Assembly (NCBI GenBank): GCA_039960995.1
Contig: JBDVKF010000075.1
Coordinates: forward strand, 1 to 64,000
Direction of reading: 5' to 3'
DNA from: JABSSA01 sp039960995
Lineage (GTDB): Bacteria > Pseudomonadota > Alphaproteobacteria > Rhodobacterales > Rhodobacteraceae
Length of the DNA: 64,000 bases
The number at the start of each line of letters is the position of its first letter. The stretch's first letter is position 1. The translations under genes were made by a program, and so were the position numbers. The notes under the pieces are model-generated. The model saw only the letters and a list, made by a program, of their open reading frames with translations, searched no databases and was not told the DNA's origin. This document shows, in pieces, positions 33,863 to 43,221 of this stretch.

Positions 33863-34018
33863 CTGTTTGTGACGTTAATTGCGTGTTTTCAAAAAAGAAG
33901 AATTACCCGTCATTCTGATCATCTTGCGGGGCAACTTGCTGTTCACAAGCCTGTCAGGTGGGTTGCTTATGTCATTGGCTGCGTAACACTCGACAATTAT
34001 CAATCGAGGGAGGATCGA

Positions 34019-34987
34019 ATGATGTGGTCCGGTGCGCGTGTTCTTACGGCATTCATTCTCATGACAAGCATGGGATTGGCCGACCCAAACATTTGGCGGC
34101 ATGAATGGCCTGATACCGATTTTTCAAAAACCAGTGTCGATAATTGGGTCGAGGTTTTGTCTGGCGGTCCTCCTAAGGATGGGATTCCAGCTTTGGACAA
34201 ACCAAGCTTTGTGCGTGCGTCTGACAAAAGGGGAATAGGCCCTCGGGAACCCGTCATTACAGTCGAAATCGAGGGCGCCGAACCACGTGCGTACCCAATC
34301 CGATATCTGACATGGCACGAGATCGTAAACGACACTGTAGGCAGCACGCCTGTGGTCGTTACGTTTTGCCCGTTGTGTAATTCCGGCATGACTTTTGATC
34401 GCCGTGTGAATGGCCGTGTGCTTAGTTTTGGCGTGTCTGGAAAGCTGCGCAATTCTGATATGATTATGTATGACCGCGAAACGCAAAGTTGGTGGCAGCA
34501 GGCCATAGGGCAGGGCATCGTGGGGCAATTGAATGGCGTCAGCTTAACCCAGTTGCCCACTTGGATGGAAAGCTGGGCAGAATTCAGGGCCCGTAACCCC
34601 GAAGGTTTGGTTATGGCCGAGCCTGATTGGAACCGTTCCTATGGCCGCAACCCGTACGAAGGCTATGATACCGGGCGTCCTTTTCTTTATAACGGCGAAT
34701 TGCCGCCCTATGATATCTCACCGGTGTCTCGTGTGGTCCGTGTCGGCGAAAGGGCATGGCCCATGGATCGTTTGGCCCGAGAAGAGAAAGTGAATGAGGC
34801 TGGGGTGGAAATTTCGTGGGTCGCAGGGCAAGCATCGGCCTTGGACTCCGCGCGCATTTCCAAAGGGCGTGACGTGGGATCAATTCGAGTGCGAGATGGC
34901 AATGGCAAGGACGTCGCTCATGACGTTATGTTCGCTTTCGCATTCCACGCATTTTGGCCGGACGGTCAATGGATGTTGGGACGTTGA
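34019..34987 (+). CDS. DUF3179 domain-containing exported protein
   Basis: From ATG 34019 (SD GAGGGAGGATCGA) 322 residues. A signal peptide (MWSGARVLTAFILMTSMGLA) precedes the DUF3179 domain, whose hallmark is FCPLCNSGMTFDRRVNGRVLSFGVSGKL and later NRSYGRNPYEGYD. The two Cys of CPLC look like a metal or disulfide site. DUF3179 proteins are widespread in marine bacteria; their function is unknown. The gene stands alone. Confidence 0.88.
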   Translation: MMWSGARVLTAFILMTSMGLADPNIWRHEWPDTDFSKTSVDNWVEVLSGGPPKDGIPALDKPSFVRASDKRGIGPREPVITVEIEGAEPRAYPIRYLTWHEIVNDTVGSTPVVVTFCPLCNSGMTFDRRVNGRVLSFGVSGKLRNSDMIMYDRETQSWWQQAIGQGIVGQLNGVSLTQLPTWMESWAEFRARNPEGLVMAEPDWNRSYGRNPYEGYDTGRPFLYNGELPPYDISPVSRVVRVGERAWPMDRLAREEKVNEAGVEISWVAGQASALDSARISKGRDVGSIRVRDGNGKDVAHDVMFAFAFHAFWPDGQWMLGR

Positions 34988-35133
34988 AGAGGTTGCGCAA
35001 AAGAATTGGATGAAACCTGTGCGGTTTTTTAGGTTGCGACGTGGTGGGGATGGCCGACCGTTAACACCCCCCGTAGCCAAAACAGTGAGCGATTCGCAAA
35101 ACGCTGACGAAATTGGAGGCTGTTTTCCAAACA

Positions 35134-35164
35134 GAAAAAGCGCTTTGTTTGCACAAAGCGCTTT
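35134..35164 (-). terminator. Strong terminator of the M23-bactofilin operon
   Basis: A perfect 12-bp stem, AAAGCGCTTTGT (35137-35148) with ACAAAGCGCTTT (35153-35164). On the minus strand the T-run comes after it; on the plus strand TTTCATTTTT also follows, so it may work both ways. Confidence 0.85.
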
Positions 35165-35191
35165 CATTTTTAATCTATCTAGATGGGTTGA

Positions 35192-35698
35192 TCAGCTGGC
35201 CGTTGGTTTCACGCCGCCAATTGGTTTCCCTGTCGCCCCGGTGTTCAAAGGATCATCCTGTCGCTGAACCGAGCCTTCAAAATGGGCACCAGATTCAATA
35301 GCGATGGTTTTATGGATGATGTCACCTTCAACACGTGCGGTGGATGTCAGCCGGACTTTCAAACCGCGTACGCGGCCGACGATACGTCCGTTTACCACAA
35401 CGTCATCGGCGACCACTTCGCCTTTGATTGTTGCAGTTTCCCCAATTGTCAGAAGATGTGCACGTATATCGCCTTCGACAGTGCCTTCGACATTAATGTC
35501 ACCGGTCGTCTTCATATTTCCGGTGATATGTAAATCAGCCGAGAGAATCGACGCAGGCGGTTTTGCCTTTGGGGTTGTGGCTTTGTAATCGCCACCAGTT
35601 GATGAAGCGGAGGAGCCTTTGTCGGAAGAAACTGACGACGAATTCGCGGTTTCTGCTGTTTTTGGCCCTGGTTCGTTGATTTTACTCTTTGAAAACAT
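35192..35698 (-). CDS. Bactofilin (polymer-forming cytoskeletal protein)
   Basis: A 168-residue bactofilin. The disordered Ser/Lys/Pro-rich N-terminus is followed by the beta-helical core from about residue 50 (ILSADLHITGNMKTTGDINVEGTVEGDI, TIGETATIKGEVVADDVVVNGRIVGRVRGLKVRLTSTARVEGDI would be the repeats). Bactofilins form membrane-linked filaments that place cell-wall enzymes. It overlaps the M23 peptidase gene by 17 bases, a known partnership that controls cell shape. SD lies inside the upstream gene. Confidence 0.93.
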   Translation of the reverse strand: MFSKSKINEPGPKTAETANSSSVSSDKGSSASSTGGDYKATTPKAKPPASILSADLHITGNMKTTGDINVEGTVEGDIRAHLLTIGETATIKGEVVADDVVVNGRIVGRVRGLKVRLTSTARVEGDIIHKTIAIESGAHFEGSVQRQDDPLNTGATGKPIGGVKPTAS

Positions 35699-36998
35699 CG
35701 TTCGCTGCCTTGATGTAGATCATAGGATTCACGGCTTTTCCACCGACGCGGACTTCATAATGGAGATGTGTCCCCGTAACCCGTCCAGATGCTCCCATAC
35801 CACCAATACGATCTCCACGCGAGACCCTTTGACCGACTTTTACATCAATTCTCGAAAGATGAGCATATCGTGTCTCAATTCCAAACTGGTGTTGGATTTT
35901 AACAAGGCGCCCATATGCCGACTGCCAGCCTGCGTGAATAACCACGCCATCTGCCGTCGAATAGATTTCCGTACCAGTTGGTCCGGCAAAATCCGCTCCT
36001 TTATGCATGCGACGACCACCCGTTTTCGGGTCACGTCTAAATCCAAACCCAGAGGTAAAGCGTGTCGCTTTGCGTACCGGATGGGCGAAGGGCGCTTTTT
36101 CAGCAGCGATCCGATAAATGTTCAAAGCGTCCAACTGTTCAAGCAGACGATTGGCGCGCAAGGTATCTGGTGTCGGAACCTGACCACGCGTCGAAAAGCT
36201 GATGGGTGTAAGCGGGCCGCCTTGGCCTGAATATCCGCGACGCACTTGCTCAAGAATTGAGTCTGTCGGCATACCCGCAGCGCTGAACATTTTTTCCAGT
36301 GGGGCAACAGACACCGTCATTGCTTCTTCAAGCTGGCGAAAAATCTGATCGTTCTGTTCGCGCATCAACGCGATTTCTGTGGACATCTCGTCAGCAGCAA
36401 GCAGGGCGTCCTGCGCGTCGGCCACGACTTTGTCACGCTCTGCGGCAGTGCGCGCCAACGCATCAGCAACAAAATCCATCGGTGCGTTTGCACCGCCAGA
36501 TGCCAGCGATGAACCGACACCTGTTTCCATTTCCTCTTTGAGCGAAACCACTTCTGAGCGTGCGGTTTCCCGTTCTTTCATTGTGTCGCGTAACGTGGTT
36601 TGGATTACGCCGATGCCGGTCTCTAATTCGCGACGCTTTGTTTCCGATTGTAACAGTTCTGACTGAATGACGGAAATTTGGGTCAGTGCTGCGTTAAAAC
36701 GACCTTGCGCGGCAAGCGCTTCTTCGGCGCGCGAATCTCTTTCTTCGGCCAAATAATTCAAACGCGCTTGATATGTGCGTTGATCTCTTTTGGCTTGCTC
36801 GCGAAAATTCCCAGACCCAATAGTGTCCATCAGGATAATTGCGGTTGCGACGATAGCCCACGATACAACGAGAGCAGACCCAGCAAAGGCAATAAACTGC
36901 ATTTCAGGGCGTAAGCGAATGAAACGTGTGTCTGTATCGGATTTCAAAAAGACTCGGCGTTCAGGGAAAAAGCTCTCCATGATGCCATGTAATTTCAT
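35682..36998 (-). CDS. M23 family metallopeptidase with coiled coil (bactofilin partner)
   Basis: About 438 residues from ATG 36998. One N-terminal membrane helix (FIAFAGSALVVSWAIVATAIIL), a long coiled coil in the periplasm (repeated Glu/Arg/Gln heptads from about residue 60 to 210), then a LytM domain: HKGADFAGPTG supplies the first zinc His and Asp, and GTHLHYEVRVGG the HLH. All ligands are present, so it should be an active endopeptidase cutting peptide crosslinks. The 17-base overlap with the bactofilin gene matches the bactofilin/LmdC-type pair. The start is uncertain (36998, 37031 or 36980). Confidence 0.88.
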   Translation of the reverse strand: MKLHGIMESFFPERRVFLKSDTDTRFIRLRPEMQFIAFAGSALVVSWAIVATAIILMDTIGSGNFREQAKRDQRTYQARLNYLAEERDSRAEEALAAQGRFNAALTQISVIQSELLQSETKRRELETGIGVIQTTLRDTMKERETARSEVVSLKEEMETGVGSSLASGGANAPMDFVADALARTAAERDKVVADAQDALLAADEMSTEIALMREQNDQIFRQLEEAMTVSVAPLEKMFSAAGMPTDSILEQVRRGYSGQGGPLTPISFSTRGQVPTPDTLRANRLLEQLDALNIYRIAAEKAPFAHPVRKATRFTSGFGFRRDPKTGGRRMHKGADFAGPTGTEIYSTADGVVIHAGWQSAYGRLVKIQHQFGIETRYAHLSRIDVKVGQRVSRGDRIGGMGASGRVTGTHLHYEVRVGGKAVNPMIYIKAANDVFKE

Positions 36999-37262
36999 GC
37001 CTATACGTGTGCGCACGCTGCGTGTCCTCATCCCGACCCAGTCTGACGTACAGCGGTCCAGCTGCTTTCGCCACAGACGACTGAATAAACGTACACATGT
37101 CCTTGGGCAAGGCCTGAGCGGGCCAGTCTCGCAAGAGTGGTAACAGACCGGTAAAATTGGCAAATTTTTGCCGAAATCGAAGAGTTTACTCAAGTTTACA
37201 CCGCCCGAATTGGGCCGTGATCCAGAGGAAAGAGGTCAAAACCTCATGTTCAAAATGGCGAA

Positions 37263-38069
37263 TTACGTATCGACCAAAGGCCAATAGAAATCAGGCGGCA
37301 GTCCGGCTTCGGCGCGTTTCTCTTCATTGAATGGCGGTTTTAAAGCGCCTTTGAAATAGGTTCGGACCATTTCGTGAAAGACATCTTTTGGGTCCAAGTT
37401 TCCGCGCCCACACAAGAAGTGGAACCATTTTGATCCATAGGCGACGTGACTGACTTCTTCGGCGTAAATTGTTTCCAAAGCAGCAACAGCGGACGGAATG
37501 TTTGCTTTTTTAAACAGGGCAATCATGCCGGGTGTCACATCCAACCCGCGCGCTTCCAAAACCATAGGAACGACAGCCAATCGCGCCATCAGATCATCAA
37601 TGGTGTCTTCGGCAGCGCGCCACATACCTGCATGTGCAGGAAGTGCGCCGTAATAACTGTCCAGTTCCTCAAGGCAGTCACACATTAAATTAAAATGCTT
37701 GCTTTCTTCATCCGCAGCTTTCACCCAATCGTCGTAAAACCCGGGTGGCATTAGAACATGGGAAAAGCGCGCAATCAGGTCCCAATGTAAATCGACAGCG
37801 TTAAGTTCAATATGCGCCACTGCATGCAGCAACGCGATACGCCCCTTTGGGCTGCCGGGTTTACGTTTTGGCACATCGCGCGGGCTTAACAGTTCTGGCG
37901 CGTCAGGACGGGCAGGGTGCGTGGGCGGGTCTGCGCGACCAACTTCGGGCATATCGCCTTCGGTGCGCGCGCTTTGCCATTCGGCTGCAAACTGACGCGA
38001 CAGCGCCGTTTTCTCACGCCCGTTGGGTGTGCGTAAGACTGCATCAGCCATTTGGGCCAATGGGATCAT
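37263..38069 (-). CDS. DUF455 ferritin-like protein
   Basis: From ATG 38069, which overlaps the stop of the peroxiredoxin gene (ATGA), 268 residues. The signature HAVAHIELNAVDLHWD (Glu and His of a ferritin-like diiron fold) and later EESKHFNLM and ETIYAEEVSHV suggest a four-helix bundle with carboxylate and histidine metal ligands. The function of DUF455 is unknown. The coupling with a peroxiredoxin hints at a role in oxidative stress or iron; inferred. A longer frame to 38132 is less likely. Confidence 0.85.
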   Translation of the reverse strand: MIPLAQMADAVLRTPNGREKTALSRQFAAEWQSARTEGDMPEVGRADPPTHPARPDAPELLSPRDVPKRKPGSPKGRIALLHAVAHIELNAVDLHWDLIARFSHVLMPPGFYDDWVKAADEESKHFNLMCDCLEELDSYYGALPAHAGMWRAAEDTIDDLMARLAVVPMVLEARGLDVTPGMIALFKKANIPSAVAALETIYAEEVSHVAYGSKWFHFLCGRGNLDPKDVFHEMVRTYFKGALKPPFNEEKRAEAGLPPDFYWPLVDT

Positions 38070-38533
38070 GCCAGTGCCTTTGCTGTGTCCAGAACTTCTT
38101 GGGCGTGGCCTGGCACTTTTACTTTGCGCCAAATGTGCGCCAGTCGACCATCGCCATCAATAAGGAATGTTGCGCGTTCAATGCCCATTGATTTGCGCCC
38201 ATACATGTTTTTTTCGACCCAAACGCCATATTGTTCGCACACGTCACTGTCCGCGTCCGAAAGCAAAGGAACACCCAGGTTGTGTTTTGTCGAAAACTTG
38301 TCATGTTTCGCGACGGTGTCTTTGGACACACCGAACACGCGCACGCCAATTTCATCGAATTTTGACAAAAGTTCTGTGAATGCAATCGCTTCCGTGGTGC
38401 AGCCGGGCGTGTCGTCTCGTGGATAGAAATACAAAACGACGGGCGCACCCTTTAAGGCAGACAGCGCAATTTCGCCACCTTTTCCCCCTTTTGGCATGGT
38501 AAAGTCAGGTGCAATGTCTCCGATATCAGGCAT
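38066..38533 (-). CDS. bcp: Thioredoxin-dependent peroxiredoxin (BCP/PrxQ type)
   Basis: A 155-residue peroxiredoxin that reduces hydroperoxides. The peroxidatic Cys45 is in YPRDDTPGCTTEA. The usual resolving Cys five residues on is replaced by Ile50; the only other Cys is Cys99 (SDVCEQYGVWVEKN), so it could resolve from there or work as a 1-Cys enzyme. ATG 38533 is the family start; the longer frame has no support. It is followed by the DUF455 gene with a 4-base overlap. Confidence 0.93.
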   Translation of the reverse strand: MPDIGDIAPDFTMPKGGKGGEIALSALKGAPVVLYFYPRDDTPGCTTEAIAFTELLSKFDEIGVRVFGVSKDTVAKHDKFSTKHNLGVPLLSDADSDVCEQYGVWVEKNMYGRKSMGIERATFLIDGDGRLAHIWRKVKVPGHAQEVLDTAKALA

Positions 38534-38624
38534 AGCTATTTCTTTCGTGTTTTGTTGAACACGGCGTGTCATGATAGAAGAGATCGAGCAAGAAAAAAAC
38601 AATCCTGCGCGCAAATAGGGCAGA

Positions 38625-41600
38625 ATGACTGCAAGCGATGAAACACCAGTGGCACCCGTCCGCGAACGGGGACGTAAACGCCAAATGGCGAAGCGCATTG
38701 GTGCGCATTCACTGCTGTTTTGTTTCCTTTTTGTTGGCGTGCTTTTGGTGGGGCTGTATTTTGCTTTGGGGCGTACCGTCGAAGCACCTGAATGGGTGCG
38801 TGAGCGGATTAAAGAGCAGGCCGCGCAAAACCTTGAGCATATTCAGGTGCAATTTGGGACGCTTGAATTCAAGCTACACAATGGCTGGCAACCACGAGTG
38901 CGCGTCGCGAACGTACAGGTCACGGACCTCAACGGGCTTGAGATTGTTTCATTCAACCAACTGGAAGGGGCATTTGCCTTTGAACCGTTGCTGCGTGGAA
39001 AAATACGACCTGTGCAACTTGAGATCGCGGGGATTGTTGCCACGCTGAACCGGTCAGCAGAAGGCAATCTAAGCTTGCGGGGGGGGCCAGACCTAAGCAG
39101 CCCGGCACAAGAAGCACCCAGTTTTGCGGCGCTGCTTTCGGAGCTGGATCTGGTGATCCTGTCGCGCCAAATGTCGTCGTTGAAAAGCGTAGATGTCCAA
39201 GCGTTGACCTTGAGATACGAGGATATTTCATCCGGTCGCGCATGGACAATTGATGGCGGCCGGGCGCGATTGGATCGTGAAGATGATTTATTAACGCTCT
39301 CTGCTGATTTGGCTTTGTTGTCGGGAACGGCGGGCATTGCCACGGTTGAGGCGAATTACACCAGTGATCTTGGATCTCCATCTGCTGAATTTGGTGTAAC
39401 CATTACGGATATGGATGCCGCAGACATCGCGGCCCAAAGCCCGGCCTTTGCGTGGCTTGAAGCACTGCGCGCACCGATCTCTGGTTCGATGCGCAGTGGT
39501 TTGGACGAACAAGGTAAACTTATTCCCTTGAACGCAACTCTGTCTATTGGCGCAGGCGTCTTGCAGCCCACAGATGCAACAAGCCCGGTCCCTTTCACAT
39601 CGGCGCAGACCTATTTCACCTATGTTCCACAGGAACGGATGTTGCGGTTTGACGAATTGTCCGTGGAAAGCGAATGGGCAACCGGACGCGCAGAAGGCAC
39701 GGCCTGGCTTGGCGGATTGGAAAACGGTTCCCTCGAAGATCTGGTCGCGCAATTGCGCTTAAGCCAATTGGCGCTGAATCCAGCAAAACTGTATGACGAA
39801 CCAATTGCCTTGACCCAAGCGGACGCAGATTTGCGATTGACGCTTGATCCGTTTCGGATCGAACTGGGGCAAGCGCTGTTGACCCTTGATGATCGCAGCA
39901 TGAATGCGCGCGGACATCTGTTGGCCGAAGAGGATGGCTGGCGGTTTTCGCTGGACGGTCAATCCGACACCCTAAGCCTTACTGATGTGACCGGGTATTG
40001 GCCGGAAACAATGGCGACGGCCACTCGGTCGTGGATCGTGGACAATGTCATTGAAGGCAATCTCAGCACGATTGATGTCGCCTTGCGCGGTGGAACCGGG
40101 ACGACGGTCAGCAGCTTTATAAGCCTCGATTACGATGATGCAGTTGTTCGATATGTGAAATCACTTCCACCCGTTACGCAAGCGGCTGGCCAAATTTCCC
40201 TGTTAGACAATCGACTTGTTGTTGCGGTCGATGAAGGCAAGGTTGAACCACCATCAGGCGGTGTGATGGATGTGGCAGGCACGTCGTTCATCATACCCGA
40301 CATTCTTGTGCGCGGTGGCACGCCGTCCAACGTTGAACTGAATACGAAAAGCTCTGTGTCAGCTGTGTTGTCATTGTTGGATATGCCGCCTTTGAACATT
40401 TTGAGTAAAGCAGGTCTGCCAACGGATTTGGCCGAGGGAACGGCGTTGGTTGAAGGTGTGCTGAACCTACCGATTAAGCGCGGAATGAAAACATCTGATG
40501 TGACTTACGATATCTCGGGAACTTTTTTGGATGTTGAAAGCCAGAACTTGATTGAAGGCAGGACACTGGCCGCCCCGTTCTTGGTTGTCGAAGCGGATAC
40601 AAAAGAAGTTGTCGTGGGTGGTCCGGGCACATTGGACGGTGTTCCATTTGAAGCCGCATGGCGGCAGGAAATTGGGACCGGTGCACCTGCCAAAGTGAAT
40701 GGCACGATACAGGTGTCTCAGAACGCGCTTGATACGTTTCGAATTACCCTTCCGCCGGGAACAGTGCGTGGATCAGGTCCTGCCGATATCGATATTACTC
40801 TTAACCGTGACGGACCTGCGTCTTTTACGTTGAACAGTACGTTGGCCCAAATCGGTTTAAATATGCCGCCATTGGGCTGGTCTATGTCGCAGCGTGCAAC
40901 AGGACGATTGAGCGTCGCAGGCGTGTTGGGGGACACGCCACGTATTGACAACTTCACACTGAACGCGCCGGGGTTATCTGCAACGGGTTCCGTTAGGCTT
41001 AATCAATCTGGCGGTTTGGCAGAAGCTCAATTCAGCCGGGTTCAGCTGGCGAATTGGTTGGACGCACCGGTTTCGTTAATCGGTCGAGGTCCAGGCGCCG
41101 CGCCCAGTGTTGTTGTTCGGGGCGGCGAAATTGACATGCGGCGCGCCAGTTTTGGTAGTGGTGGCGGAACGGGAGGCGGTCAGTCCGGCCCATTGACCCT
41201 GTCGTTGAACAAATTGCAGATAAACGACACCATCGCCTTAACCAATTTTGCCGGTCAGTTTTCTTTGAATGGCGGTTTGGACGGACGCTTTACGGCACAG
41301 GTGAACGGTGGTCCTTCTGTAGAGGGGCGCGTCGTTCCCCAAAACGGACGTAGCGCAATTCGCATTCAATCCAAGGACGCAGGCGGCGTTGTTGCTGCTG
41401 CCGGGTTGCTGCAACAGGCCAGAGGCGGCGACATGTCGCTAACATTGCTACCTGTCGGGGCTGAAGGAACCTTTGATGGGTCGTTGCGCATATCAGAAAC
41501 GCGGGTGAAAAAAGCTCCGGTCATGGCGGATCTTTTGTCAGCCATTTCAATTGTGGGTCTATTGGAACAGCTATCGGGTGACGGGATGTTGTTCAGCAAA

Positions 41601-42023
41601 GTCGAAGCTGATTTTCGTCTGACACCATCACGAGTGGTGTTGTCTAAAGCCAGTGCGGTGGGCCCATCGATGGGGATCTCTATGGATGGGACCTATGGCG
41701 TCACGGAAAAACGCTTGGACATGCGGGGCGTCATTTCGCCGGTCTATTTCCTAAATGGGATCGGTAGTATTTTTACACGGCGCGGCGAAGGTCTGATTGG
41801 GTTCAACTATCGACTGCGCGGAACCGCAGACACGCCAGCTGTTCAGGTCAACCCATTGTCGGCGCTCACACCGGGGTTCTTTCGCGAAATATTCCGCGCG
41901 CCGCCGCCTGAGATACCTAAGGAAGAGAACGAGAGTAGTGGATCAACACCCGAAGCCTTCAAAGCTGAAGAGACTGAACCAAAGAAGGAGCGCAGACGGT
42001 TTAGATCAAGTGCTGATCGTTGA
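38625..42023 (+). CDS. AsmA-like/DUF3971 inner-membrane protein (YhdP family type)
   Basis: An 1132-residue protein anchored by an N-terminal membrane helix (SLLFCFLFVGVLLVGLYFALG at about 30-50). The rest is a long periplasmic repeating beta structure ending in an AsmA_2 C-terminal region (GLIGFNYRLRGTADTPAVQVNPLSALTPGF) and a charged tail. Such AsmA-like proteins are thought to make a hydrophobic groove for phospholipid transport to the outer membrane. A Gly-rich strip (FGSGGGTGGGQSGP) lies near residue 845. No frameshift seen. It is 92 bases from the divergent bcp. Confidence 0.88.
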   Translation: MTASDETPVAPVRERGRKRQMAKRIGAHSLLFCFLFVGVLLVGLYFALGRTVEAPEWVRERIKEQAAQNLEHIQVQFGTLEFKLHNGWQPRVRVANVQVTDLNGLEIVSFNQLEGAFAFEPLLRGKIRPVQLEIAGIVATLNRSAEGNLSLRGGPDLSSPAQEAPSFAALLSELDLVILSRQMSSLKSVDVQALTLRYEDISSGRAWTIDGGRARLDREDDLLTLSADLALLSGTAGIATVEANYTSDLGSPSAEFGVTITDMDAADIAAQSPAFAWLEALRAPISGSMRSGLDEQGKLIPLNATLSIGAGVLQPTDATSPVPFTSAQTYFTYVPQERMLRFDELSVESEWATGRAEGTAWLGGLENGSLEDLVAQLRLSQLALNPAKLYDEPIALTQADADLRLTLDPFRIELGQALLTLDDRSMNARGHLLAEEDGWRFSLDGQSDTLSLTDVTGYWPETMATATRSWIVDNVIEGNLSTIDVALRGGTGTTVSSFISLDYDDAVVRYVKSLPPVTQAAGQISLLDNRLVVAVDEGKVEPPSGGVMDVAGTSFIIPDILVRGGTPSNVELNTKSSVSAVLSLLDMPPLNILSKAGLPTDLAEGTALVEGVLNLPIKRGMKTSDVTYDISGTFLDVESQNLIEGRTLAAPFLVVEADTKEVVVGGPGTLDGVPFEAAWRQEIGTGAPAKVNGTIQVSQNALDTFRITLPPGTVRGSGPADIDITLNRDGPASFTLNSTLAQIGLNMPPLGWSMSQRATGRLSVAGVLGDTPRIDNFTLNAPGLSATGSVRLNQSGGLAEAQFSRVQLANWLDAPVSLIGRGPGAAPSVVVRGGEIDMRRASFGSGGGTGGGQSGPLTLSLNKLQINDTIALTNFAGQFSLNGGLDGRFTAQVNGGPSVEGRVVPQNGRSAIRIQSKDAGGVVAAAGLLQQARGGDMSLTLLPVGAEGTFDGSLRISETRVKKAPVMADLLSAISIVGLLEQLSGDGMLFSKVEADFRLTPSRVVLSKASAVGPSMGISMDGTYGVTEKRLDMRGVISPVYFLNGIGSIFTRRGEGLIGFNYRLRGTADTPAVQVNPLSALTPGFFREIFRAPPPEIPKEENESSGSTPEAFKAEETEPKKERRRFRSSADR

Positions 42024-42068
42024 TTGAACACGTTGCGTCTGCCTGTTCTGCAGGCTAAGGCGCAGGCC

Positions 42069-43148
42069 ATGAAATTAAGTGACTTTGACTTTGATTTACC
42101 CGAAGGCTTGATTGCGACGCGCCCGGCGCGCCCGCGATCATCCGCGCGTTTGCTTGTCGCGAATGGCGACCAAATCAACGATCAGATTGTCCGCGATCTG
42201 ACCCAATGGTTGCGACCCGGGGATCGCCTTGTTCTGAACGACACGCGGGTCATTCCAGCGCGGTTGTTAGGATCAAGAACGCGGGTATCCGAACAAGGGC
42301 AAACCCAAGCGAAAATTGATGTGACCTTGTTAGAGCCTAACTCTGACGGCACTTGGGCCGCGTTGTTGAAACCTCTCAAGAAAGTACGCGTCGGTGAATC
42401 GATAGACTTTTCCGAAAGGTTTTCCGCAGTTCTGGATCAGGTTGTAGACGGTCAAGGTCACTTGCGTTTCAATCTTGAGGCGGAGGCATTTGACGACGCA
42501 TTGGCACAATCGGGTGCCATGCCACTGCCGCCCTATATAGCGGCCCTTCGACCGGCGGATGATCAAGATTTTGACGATTATCAAACCGTTTGGGCCCAAG
42601 AAAAAGGGGCTGTCGCTGCCCCCACAGCGTCACTTCACTTCGACGATGAATTGTTGGGTGAACTACGTGCTATGGGCGTCGAATTCAGCTTTGTCACGTT
42701 GCATGTCGGGGCAGGGACGTTTTTGCCGGTAAAGGTCGATGACATCCTGCAGCATCGCATGCACAGCGAACGCGGCCGCGTGTCACCAGACGCCGCACGC
42801 GACATTGCGCAAACCAAAGCGAACGGAAACCGTGTCATTCCAATTGGAACAACCGCGCTTAGATTGATCGAAACCGCAGCGCGCGAAACAGGACACATCG
42901 AGCCGTGGGAAGGATCAACGGACATCTTTATATATCCGGGATTTGAATTTCAGATTGCAGACGGTTTGATGACCAACTTCCATTTGCCCAAATCGACCCT
43001 AATGATGCTTGTCGCTGCATTTATTGGCAAAGATCGCATTCGTAAGATTTACGACCATGCCGTGTCCAAAAATTACCGATTTTTTTCCTACGGCGATGCA
43101 TCGCTTTTATTGCCCGCGACGGACAGAAATTCTCAAAGCGACACGTAA
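42069..43148 (+). CDS. queA: S-adenosylmethionine:tRNA ribosyltransferase-isomerase
   Basis: QueA transfers the ribosyl part of AdoMet to preQ1 in tRNA, the next-to-last step of queuosine formation. The 359-residue product begins MKLSDFDFDLPEGLIATRPA and has LVLNDTRVIPARLLG, the loop VTLHVGAGTFLPVKVDDI, and the C-terminal FHLPKSTLMMLVAAFIG. Length normal. An upstream in-frame start at 42024 lacks support. It follows the AsmA-like gene by 45 bases. Confidence 0.96.
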   Translation: MKLSDFDFDLPEGLIATRPARPRSSARLLVANGDQINDQIVRDLTQWLRPGDRLVLNDTRVIPARLLGSRTRVSEQGQTQAKIDVTLLEPNSDGTWAALLKPLKKVRVGESIDFSERFSAVLDQVVDGQGHLRFNLEAEAFDDALAQSGAMPLPPYIAALRPADDQDFDDYQTVWAQEKGAVAAPTASLHFDDELLGELRAMGVEFSFVTLHVGAGTFLPVKVDDILQHRMHSERGRVSPDAARDIAQTKANGNRVIPIGTTALRLIETAARETGHIEPWEGSTDIFIYPGFEFQIADGLMTNFHLPKSTLMMLVAAFIGKDRIRKIYDHAVSKNYRFFSYGDASLLLPATDRNSQSDT

Positions 43149-43221
43149 GTGTCGTATGCAGCCCTGACGTGTATCTCTGCCATCGCTACAGCGAGGTTAG
43201 ACATCAAGAAAGGGTCTCGTG

